A stretch of 64,000 bases of DNA from JTS-RE9 sp964649195 (lineage in GTDB: Bacteria > Planctomycetota > Phycisphaerae > Phycisphaerales > Phycisphaeraceae): the NCBI GenBank assembly GCA_964649195.1, contig CAZYPK010000001.1:25515-89514 (forward strand), given 5' to 3'. A program made the position numbers and the translations under genes. Shown here one piece after another: positions 57,992 to 64,000 of the stretch. How positions within the stretch are numbered: the stretch's first letter is position 1; each line of letters starts with the position of its first letter. A model generated the notes under the pieces. It saw nothing but the letters and a program-made list of their open reading frames with translations, did no database searches and was not told the DNA's origin.

Positions 57992-58798
57992 TCATGCGAT
58001 TCTTGCGCTGGTCACGCATGGCTGGGCGGGGATCGTCTGCTCCATGTTTTCCGCTCGCCGGCAGAAGTTGGCCAGCACGCTGCCGGCGACGCCTTCGCGA
58101 TTGAGCGGCGTTTGATTGGCGAATGCCGCGCGAGGAAGCGGACGATTGAGATACTCCTTGAGCTGCATCGGCACCGGGTTGGCGGTGAGCTGCGCCTGCG
58201 TGTCGCCGCGAAGCAGGACCACGGGCCGGTGGTTGACGGTCGGGTGCGCATCGACGTGGCCATCGATCACGAAGCCGAAGTTCCGCTGGTAGAAGGCGGC
58301 ATGGGAAGGATGGACGCCGATGATGATGTCCGCAAGGTGATAGCAGGAGTTGTAGAAGACGAAACGCATCATCTCCATGAACGCGGCCGTGGCGCGGCCG
58401 ATGGTCAGGCGACGGTCGGCGAAAAGCCCCACTTCCATCAGCCTTCGTCCTTCCGACCGCAGTTCATCGAGGCGCGTTTTGTAAACGCAATCCAGAGGCA
58501 GGCCGCCGTTTCTGCTGTCGTGCATCATGGTCAGCGTCGAGACGAGTTCGTCGCCCATTCTTCCCAGGACGACGGTCGTGCTGGTGCGCAGCGCATGGGG
58601 TACGGTGTGAATCTGAAACGGGTTGTCCTCGATCAGGTCGGCCTCGCGGTAGGAGCGATAGACCAGTTGCCATGCCGCCGCGACTTCTTCCCGGGTGTGC
58701 GCCACGGCGATTTCGAGGTCCGCAACATTCAGCGGTCGCGTTCGGCGCCGAACAGCCCGCGATGCGCGGTCAACCGTGAATGCGAAAGTTTGGGTCAT
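57992..58798 (-). CDS. FeeM/AHL-synthase-like N-acyltransferase 1
   Basis: Protein of 268 residues of the GNAT-fold class that includes FeeM N-acyl amino acid synthases and LuxI-type AHL synthases. Motifs: EEVAAAWQLVYRSYREADLI, GGLPLDCVYKTRLDELRSEG then RRLMEVGLFADRR, and IIGVHPSHAAFYQRNFGFVI with PVVLLRGDTQAQL. It should transfer an acyl group to an amino acid or amine. It could also be the exosortase-associated acyltransferase class, which matches the PEP-CTERM proteins in this window. GAGG lies 8 bases upstream of ATG 58798. It precedes the ThiF gene by 106 bases, so it is probably the first gene of that operon. Confidence 0.85.
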   Translation of the reverse strand: MTQTFAFTVDRASRAVRRRTRPLNVADLEIAVAHTREEVAAAWQLVYRSYREADLIEDNPFQIHTVPHALRTSTTVVLGRMGDELVSTLTMMHDSRNGGLPLDCVYKTRLDELRSEGRRLMEVGLFADRRLTIGRATAAFMEMMRFVFYNSCYHLADIIIGVHPSHAAFYQRNFGFVIDGHVDAHPTVNHRPVVLLRGDTQAQLTANPVPMQLKEYLNRPLPRAAFANQTPLNREGVAGSVLANFCRRAENMEQTIPAQPCVTSARIA

Positions 58799-59505
58799 TG
58801 CTGCAACCTCGTGTAATGGATTTCGGTCAACACGGCGGGCGGGGTTTGTCGTGCCGGAGTAATCCCGCGATGATCTCGCGGCCGGTGACAGTTATGCGGT
58901 TTGTAGTGTTTCCGGCGGCGGCGTCCGTCGGACAGAGCCTGGAAAGTGAACATCGGAAGGTGCGGCGAGATGGAACGGATTCAGCGCACGCGGGGGGAAA
59001 GGCAGCGGTTTTGAGGTCACGTTTCACGACTCCATTGAGTGAAGGTGACACGGAATGTCTTTTCGTGCTCCGCACGCAGGGCGAAGGAGGCGGGTCAGAC
59101 AGCCTCGAACGTCCACGCAACAGCATCGGCATCCCATGCCTTGTCAAAATCCCTTGGTCAACACAAATCATGCAGGTTCAAAACAGCGATACGAGGCGTT
59201 GCACAGGCATCCTTTCCCGGCAAACTGGGGCGAGATTTTCATCAGCCGATTCGGGGCCATGACCGACCCACGATCCAGAAGCATCGCCTGAACAAAGTCT
59301 GAACCAATCGAACATTCCCCTTCGCGTTCCATTCGCTTTTCGGTTCCATCCTGCGTTGCACAGAATCAAGCCAATGGTGTTCACCAGACTTCCGGTATTT
59401 CAGGCTTGGGCAAACATACACGGGGCCAGCGGGCCTGTCAATGGCGCGGTTCAAAATATCGCTGTTTTTCCAGCCAAATGCGATGGCGAAAGGTTGCGGT
59501 CGGCT
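58799..59505. other. Gene-free 700-bp region between FeeM-like genes
   Basis: No frame here has convincing protein character on either strand, and this is one of the few long gaps in the window free of the repeat families. On the minus strand it would be the long leader of the FeeM1 transcript if the promoter at 59413-59441 is used. A GTG-started frame of 68 codons (59384 to 59178) begins near the predicted start site but looks non-coding. Confidence 0.45.
59413..59441 (-). promoter_or_regulatory. Sigma70-type promoter
   Basis: On the minus strand, TTGACA (59441-59436) is followed after exactly 17 bases by TATGTT (59418-59413). A perfect -35 with a good -10 and optimal spacing is rare here. 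Transcription would start near 59406 and run about 600 bases before the FeeM1 ATG at 58798. Confidence 0.6.
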
Positions 59506-60282
59506 TCAATCGCCCTCGTCCATGTCGATGGAGGGGTTCGATCCCTCGATGAGGAACTGGGCGATGGACGAAGTCGCCTGGTCGTGACTTGGAAAGGCGT
59601 ACCGGCCGGCGAACTCGGAAGGATCGATCTGATTCTGCGAGAAGAACTCCAGGCCGCGCGGCATCGGATCGCGTCGCAACTGCACCGCCGGTTCGCCGCG
59701 AAGGAAGATGACCGGATGATCGTTGACCGCGGGATAGACACGTTCCGGGCCTGCCGGTTCAAAGCCGAAGGCCCGCGAGTAGAAGCGGGCATGTCGAGGA
59801 TGAACGCCGATGACGAAGTCGGTGACGTCTTCGAGAATGCCCCAGTGCCAGACCCAGCGCATCAGTTGCAGCAGGGCGGCCGAGCTGCGGGCCAGGTTCT
59901 CGCGGCGATCGGCGAACAGGCTGATCTCCATCAGCTTGCGGCCTTGCGAGCGAAGCTCATCCAGTTCGTTCTGATACACGCGGTCCAGGGGCAAGCCGAT
60001 GGCGTTGTCGAGGATGCCTGTCATCGTGGTGACCACCAGCGGTCCGATGTGGCCGGTGAAGATCGCCGAGTGGGCGCCGGCTGCATACCGCGTGGTGTGA
60101 AGGCGATGGCGGTTGGGGTGGATCAGCTTCTTGCGGCGATAGGCGGTGTAAACCAGTTGCCACGCGGCCAGAACATCGTCGTGGCTCTTGGCGCACTGGA
60201 AAACAAGCCCGGTGCCGGAGCGATCATGCGGATCGGCCAGCATCGCCGTATCCACTGAATTGTCGGTTTCGTTATAGGGCAT
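59506..60282 (-). CDS. FeeM/AHL-synthase-like N-acyltransferase 2
   Basis: Protein of 258 residues, paralogue of the 57992 gene. Shared motifs: DVLAAWQLVYTAYRRKKLIH, GLPLDRVYQNELDELRSQGR then KLMEISLFADRR, and FVIGVHPRHARFYSRAFGFE with PVIFLRGEPAVQLRRDPMP. The first 30 residues differ from paralogue 1 and there is no signal peptide. ATG 60282 (MPYNETDNSVDT) is used; a longer in-frame version translates the adjacent 195-bp repeat element. Two non-identical acyltransferases suggest two acyl donors or acceptors in one pathway. Confidence 0.85.
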   Translation of the reverse strand: MPYNETDNSVDTAMLADPHDRSGTGLVFQCAKSHDDVLAAWQLVYTAYRRKKLIHPNRHRLHTTRYAAGAHSAIFTGHIGPLVVTTMTGILDNAIGLPLDRVYQNELDELRSQGRKLMEISLFADRRENLARSSAALLQLMRWVWHWGILEDVTDFVIGVHPRHARFYSRAFGFEPAGPERVYPAVNDHPVIFLRGEPAVQLRRDPMPRGLEFFSQNQIDPSEFAGRYAFPSHDQATSSIAQFLIEGSNPSIDMDEGD

Positions 60283-60305
60283 GCGCTGACTCGCCCGTGC
60301 AACCT

Positions 60306-60500
60306 GAGTTTCGCTTAAGCCCCGGCCCGGCCCCCGGAGCAGGGCGCGGGCCAAGGGGTGATCGATTCACGGCCCGTTCGGGAAGCAACACTCGATTTTC
60401 CGGTCTGAGATTCACCTTGCAGGCTTTGAATCCTCTGTTCATCGGACACGCTTTGGCATCGGACACGCTTTGGCCCGCGCCCTTCCGGGCGGGGCTTAGC
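60306..60500. repeat. 195-bp GAGTTTCGCTTAAGCCCCG element, second full copy
   Basis: It begins GAGTTTCGCTTAAGCCCCGG. It carries the conserved core CACCTTGCAGGCTTTGAATCC also found at 10936-11117, and ends with GCCCTTCCGGGCGGGGCTTA. Inside, CATCGGACACGCTTTGG occurs twice in tandem, where the first copy has it once. It lies directly upstream of the FeeM2 start. Confidence 0.88.
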
Positions 60501-60541
60501 TCACATCGACGCAAGGGCGGGGCCGCTTGACGATGATGCCG

Positions 60542-60970
60542 CTAAACGAGGTGAATTCCTGCGGCTTGATCCGCACAATCGGCCCCCTCCGAATCGACCG
60601 GCGTCAAGCTGGCCATCCATCCCCGGCCGCTCTGTTGTCCGATGCACACCCGGCCTCGGCAGCATTTCAACTGCAAGTCAATGACGATCCGATGGCCGGT
60701 CCACAACCGGGGCACGAACCATCCGCGATCCACGCGCAGCACATGGCCGCGCCCGCCGGAGATCGGACCTTGATGGTCCAGGTACAGGCGACGATGTGGC
60801 TGAATCGGATCGAGCATCCATCGTTTGACGCTCGTCCAATGGCGTGCCGACACCATCGTTCTCGCGGTCCAAAGCGGGCCATCAGGGCGGCAAGGATCCG
60901 CCAGCAGCCAGTCGTAATGACGCCCGCTGCGGGTGGTGTGTTCGAGAATGACCGTGGGAAGTTTGAGCAT
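60542..60970 (-). CDS. Stand-alone LigD-type 3'-phosphoesterase-like protein
   Basis: Protein of 142 residues. LPTVILEHTTRSGRHYDWLL resembles the H-x(n)-HYDF/HWD start of the LigD polymerase/ligase 3'-phosphoesterase domain (there usually EHHARRLHYDFRLE). HRRLYLDHQGPISGGRGHVL resembles the later YxGPISGGRG segment found in short planctomycetal homologues. In LigD this domain trims 3' ends during non-homologous end joining; here it has no ligase or polymerase domains and no Ku gene nearby. ATG 60970 is used; a TTG at 61024 would extend into a repeat. The family assignment is by motif recall only. Confidence 0.6.
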   Translation of the reverse strand: MLKLPTVILEHTTRSGRHYDWLLADPCRPDGPLWTARTMVSARHWTSVKRWMLDPIQPHRRLYLDHQGPISGGRGHVLRVDRGWFVPRLWTGHRIVIDLQLKCCRGRVCIGQQSGRGWMASLTPVDSEGADCADQAAGIHLV

Positions 60971-61010
60971 GGAAAGCGCATCATGGTAAGGCAGATCGGC
61001 TGGCGGAAAA

Positions 61011-61185
61011 GAGCCGCGACTCAACGAGTCGCGGACGTGACCCCGGAGCAGCCTGAAGGAGCGCGACGCGGCGCAGCGGATCGATGGCCTCGTTCCTGCG
61101 GCGTACTGTTTTCGAGCCGTCTGATCCCCGCGCGATTTTCACTCCTTCAGGCCGTGCGCGTCCGCGACTCGTTGAGTCGCGGCTC
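61011..61185. repeat. 175-bp GCCGCGACTCAACGAGTCGC inverted element
   Basis: The left arm (GAGCCGCGACTCAACGAGTC then GCGGACGTGA...CAGCCTGAAGGAG) is complemented by the right arm (CTCCTTCAGGCCG...GTCCGCGACTCGTTGAGTCGC). Same family as 40674-40875 but with the palindromic loop TCAACGA instead of GTAACAC. Confidence 0.88.
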
Positions 61186-61192
61186 CGGCGAT

Positions 61193-61222
61193 AAAAAAAC
61201 CCCGCTTTTCAGCGGGGTTTTC
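61193..61222 (-). terminator. Rho-independent terminator of fusA
   Basis: On the minus strand AAAACCCCGCT-GAAA-AGCGGGGTTTTTTT: a strong stem with a long T-tract, 22 bases after the fusA stop. Confidence 0.93.
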
Positions 61223-61244
61223 ACTGTTTTTATGCCCAAGCGAA

Positions 61245-63362
61245 TCAGCCCTTCTTGGTGGCGCCTTCGACGACCGCGCGGGCCACGTTCTCAGGCACCT
61301 GGCGGTAGTCGAGCGGTTCCATCGAGTAGCTCGCCCGGCCCTGGCTCATGCCGCGCACCGAGGTCGAGTAGCCGAACATTTCGCTCAGCGGGCACTCGGC
61401 GGTCAGGATGCGGGTGTTGGCCCGTTGCTCGGTCTCGACGATCATCCCGCGCCGACGGTTCAGGTCGCCCGTCACGTTGCCCATGAACTCGTCAGGCGTC
61501 GTGACCTGCACCTTCATCACCGGCTCCAGCAGCACCAGCTTGGCCTTGCGGCAGGCGTCGCGAAAGCCCAGGATGCCGGCCAACTCGAAGGCGATCTGCG
61601 AAGAGTCCACATCGTGGTATGAACCATCGATGAGCGTCACCTTGACGTTCATCAAGGGGTAACCGGCCAACACGCCGCTCTTGGCCGCCGTGCGGCAACC
61701 GTGCTCAACCGATGGAATGTATTCCTTGGGAATCGCGCCGCCGACGATCTTGTTCTCGAACGCCAGACCATCGGAGAAGTCGAGTTCATCGATCTCCGCC
61801 TGTTCCTTGGTGTAAGGCTCGACGGTGATGGTGCAGTCACCGAACTGGCCGCGGCCGCCGGACTGTTTCTTGTGCAGGCCGCGGGCCTCGGCCTTGCCTG
61901 CAATCGTCTCCTTGTAAGCCACGCGAGGCCGCCCGACGTTGACGCCGATCTTCATGTCTCGCTTGAGCTTGTTGGTGATGATTTCCAGGTGGAGTTCACC
62001 CATGCCTTCGATGATGGTCTGACCGGTTTCCTCATCGAAATGGCTGCGGAAGCTGGGGTCCTCGCGGCGGATGACCGTCAGCGCGTTGCCGAGCTTGTCC
62101 TTGTCGGCGCCCGTGGCCGGTTCGATCGACATCGAAATCACAGGCTCGGGAAAGTCCATGCGTTCGAGCACGATCGGCTCATCAGGATCGCACAGCGTTT
62201 CGCCGGTGATCGAGTTCTTCAGGCCGACGAGGGCAACGATGTCGCCCGCATCGGTGAACTCGCGGGCGATGCGGTCCCGCGCGTGCATTTCAAAGATGCG
62301 GCTGACGTTTTCCTTGCGGTTGTTGTTCGAGTTGAGCACGCGGCTGCCACGTTCGAGCGTTCCCGAATAAACGCGGCAATAGGTCAGGTCGCCGTGCTGA
62401 TCGCTGACGACCTTGAACACCAGGGCGGAGAACGGAGCCTTGGGATCGTGAGGCCGGGTGAGTTTCTTGGTTTTGTCGGACGGATCGATGCCCTGCACAT
62501 CAGGCACCTGCTTGGGGTTGGGCAGGTAGTCGATGACGCCGTCGAGCAGCCGCTGCACGCCGATGTTCTGAAGCGCCGCGCCGCAGAAAACGGGGTGGCA
62601 CTTGATGGCCAGCGTGCCCTTGCGCAGGGCGGCGATGATTTCAGCCTCCGAGATCGGCTCGTCGTTCAGGTACTTTTCCATCATGGCGTCATCGAACTCG
62701 GCGGACTTCTCCAGCATTTCCTTGCGCCACTTGTTGCAAAGCTCGGCCATGTCCTCGGGAATTTCTTTTTCCTCGACCTTCGCGCCCAGCGAATCTTCGG
62801 AGAAGTAGTAAGCCTTCATGTTGACCAGGTTGACGATGCCTTTAAGGTCATCGCCCTTGCCGATGGGCAACTGCACCGCGATGGCGTTGGCGCCCAGGCG
62901 TTCGCCGATGGAGTCGAAGCTGAAGAACCAGTCGGCGCCGGTCTTGTCCATCTTGTTGATGAAGCAGATGCGGGGCACCTTGTAGCGCTCCGCCTGGCGC
63001 CAGACGGTTTCGGACTGGGCTTCGACGCCTTCTTTGCCGTCGAACACGACCACGGCGCCGTCGAGCACGCGCAGGGAGCGTTCGACTTCGATGGTGAAAT
63101 CGACGTGGCCGGGGGTGTCGATCAGGTTGATCGTGTAGTCCCTGCCGTCCTTGGACCAGGGGCAGGTGGTGGCGGCGGACTGGATGGTGATGCCGCGTTC
63201 CTGTTCTTCCTGGAGGAAGTCCATGGTGGCGGTGCCGTCGTGGACTTCGCCGAGTTTGTAGTTCTTGCCGGTGTAGAAAAGGATGCGTTCGGTGACGGTG
63301 GTCTTGCCTGCGTCGATGTGGGCGCAGATGCCGATATTGCGGGTTAAATCCTGTTGGGCCAT
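61245..63362 (-). CDS. fusA: Elongation factor G
   Basis: GTPase that moves tRNAs and mRNA through the ribosome and works with RRF in recycling. It is 705 residues. G1 is NIGICAHIDAGKTTVTERIL, G2 lies within RGITIQSAATT, G3 is DTPGHVDFTIEVERSLRVLD and G4 is CFINKMDKTGADW. Domain IV/V motifs GRGQFGDCTITVEP and GEMFGYSTSVRGMSQGRASY are present. ATG 63362 (MAQQDLTRN) is the family start. It is transcribed alone, without rpsL, rpsG or tuf nearby, so it may be a second or relocated fusA. A terminator follows. Confidence 0.96.
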   Translation of the reverse strand: MAQQDLTRNIGICAHIDAGKTTVTERILFYTGKNYKLGEVHDGTATMDFLQEEQERGITIQSAATTCPWSKDGRDYTINLIDTPGHVDFTIEVERSLRVLDGAVVVFDGKEGVEAQSETVWRQAERYKVPRICFINKMDKTGADWFFSFDSIGERLGANAIAVQLPIGKGDDLKGIVNLVNMKAYYFSEDSLGAKVEEKEIPEDMAELCNKWRKEMLEKSAEFDDAMMEKYLNDEPISEAEIIAALRKGTLAIKCHPVFCGAALQNIGVQRLLDGVIDYLPNPKQVPDVQGIDPSDKTKKLTRPHDPKAPFSALVFKVVSDQHGDLTYCRVYSGTLERGSRVLNSNNNRKENVSRIFEMHARDRIAREFTDAGDIVALVGLKNSITGETLCDPDEPIVLERMDFPEPVISMSIEPATGADKDKLGNALTVIRREDPSFRSHFDEETGQTIIEGMGELHLEIITNKLKRDMKIGVNVGRPRVAYKETIAGKAEARGLHKKQSGGRGQFGDCTITVEPYTKEQAEIDELDFSDGLAFENKIVGGAIPKEYIPSVEHGCRTAAKSGVLAGYPLMNVKVTLIDGSYHDVDSSQIAFELAGILGFRDACRKAKLVLLEPVMKVQVTTPDEFMGNVTGDLNRRRGMIVETEQRANTRILTAECPLSEMFGYSTSVRGMSQGRASYSMEPLDYRQVPENVARAVVEGATKKG

Positions 63363-64000
63363 GACTGGTCCTCTTGATAAAGAGAGCTTGGAAAAAGGGG
63401 GGAATGGAAAGCCGGGGCGGGAAAATGAAGGAGTGGGGTCGGCGGGGGATCGAGCGAACACGCCAGCGGGGGACTAGCGGACGATCGCCGGGCCGATCAC
63501 ACCTGGTCCCATGACTGCCAAGTCTTCAGGGCCGGTGGATCGGCGGTGCATTGGGGCGTTGCACCCCCTGGGGGAAAATGTGACGTGTAAGCGTCTCATG
63601 GTGAGTCTGAATCCCTATCGAAACCGGAGCGGTCAAGGCTTGACCTTTTTGACCCGGAAATATCGCCTGGGCGGGAATGTCGCCGCTTCCGGTGACTTAT
63701 CGGAAGATCGGAAATCGTAGCACGAAAACATCGTGGGTGTCAAGTATCATTGGAACTTGAGCAGGGCAAAAGCATATGACGGGAGAGCGGGAGCGTCCGG
63801 CTGGGAGGGCGAGGCTCCGGCCGGGAGGGCGAGGCTCCCGCTGGGAGGGCGAGGCTCCCGCCGAGCCGATTCGTTTGCGACGGCCCCGCTTTGGGGGCCT
63901 GAGCAAACGAAACTCGCGCGGCAGGTGAACGATCAGGATGACCACGATCGCCGGCCGCGCGAATTTCGTTTGCTTCAGCCCGCGGACGGGCTTCGCAAAC
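63363..64000. other. Upstream region of fusA with three tandem 20-mers
   Basis: No gene is supported to the window end. The unit CTGGGAGGGCGAGGCTCC(G/C)G is repeated three times (63801-63860). After it, GAGCAAACGAAACTCGCGCGGC (about 63900) is mirrored by GCCGCGCGAATTTCGTTTGC (about 63952). The last 40 bases continue another GCAAACGAAA-type palindrome cut by the edge. A promoter for fusA is expected between 63363 and 63700 but I cannot place it. Confidence 0.5.

Noticed and set aside
58827..59384. Small proteins in the gap between the FeeM-like genes
   Set aside because: Candidate frames of 68 and 114 codons have no plausible composition or convincing ribosome sites.
60283..60354. N-terminal extension of FeeM-like protein 2
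   Set aside because: It translates the end of the 60306-60500 element.
61701..63347. 548-codon plus-strand frame opposite fusA
   Set aside because: Antisense shadow of a highly conserved gene with no recognisable motif.
1..64000. tRNA, rRNA, tmRNA, RNase P or SRP RNA genes
   Set aside because: None recognised; the dcd leader was compared by memory with GEMM-I, SRP and RNase P signatures and does not match.

Overview
The window is high-GC bacterial chromosome, most likely from a planctomycete of the Phycisphaerae type. The lineage is inferred from gene content. There are three PEP-CTERM surface proteins, and single pseudopilin-like proteins carry a prepilin N-terminus (one with a clear H-X9-DG signature). 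A multi-haem cytochrome is coupled to a soluble beta-propeller protein. Other markers are a XylR-type regulator (LacI-like sensor plus AraC HTH) and a B12-dependent ribonucleotide reductase. I see no rRNA, tRNA, CRISPR array, transposase or prophage.

Layout: 0-9 kb holds a TPR protein cut by the window edge, two tandem PEP-CTERM paralogues, a VIT/CCC1 transporter, a parvulin-like isomerase, queG and a DUF2231-like membrane protein. 9-20 kb holds a fused double ABC permease, dcd with a structured leader, nrdJ, ychF and the XylR-like regulator. 20-29 kb holds a PEP-CTERM gene broken at a 16-G tract, a pseudopilin, a Tat-exported TIM-barrel protein, a DJ-1/PfpI protein, the cytochrome/propeller pair and a TetR regulator. 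29-40.7 kb holds an HtrA-like protease with TPRs, a pseudopilin set, a thioesterase, holB, a GT2 glycosyltransferase, a GNAT protein and DUF309. 40.9-49.3 kb is nuoJKLMN on the minus strand, with a two-gene restriction-modification-like module between nuoL and nuoM. 49.7-53.5 kb holds pyrH, frr, a pseudopilin and argJ. 53.5-60.3 kb is a minus-strand biosynthetic-looking cluster: two FeeM/AHL-synthase-like acyltransferases, a ThiF/E1-like enzyme, a nitroreductase, a GT1 glycosyltransferase and a degenerate E2-type acyltransferase. 60.5-63.4 kb holds a LigD-type phosphoesterase homologue and fusA.

The most unusual large-scale feature is the intergenic DNA. It is packed with at least a dozen families of short repeats. 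Some are simple tandem 'words'; others are 40-200 bp inverted-repeat elements with conserved cores. Many are arranged as nested palindromes. Several families also lie in frame inside essential genes (queG, nuoL, nuoM), so repeat-encoded peptides interrupt or extend the conserved proteins. With the restriction-modification insertion in the complex I operon and the ThiF/nitroreductase/FeeM cluster, these are the observations most worth following.

All calls come from reading the sequence and translations. No database search, alignment, folding or composition calculation was run; names of families are from recall of their motifs.
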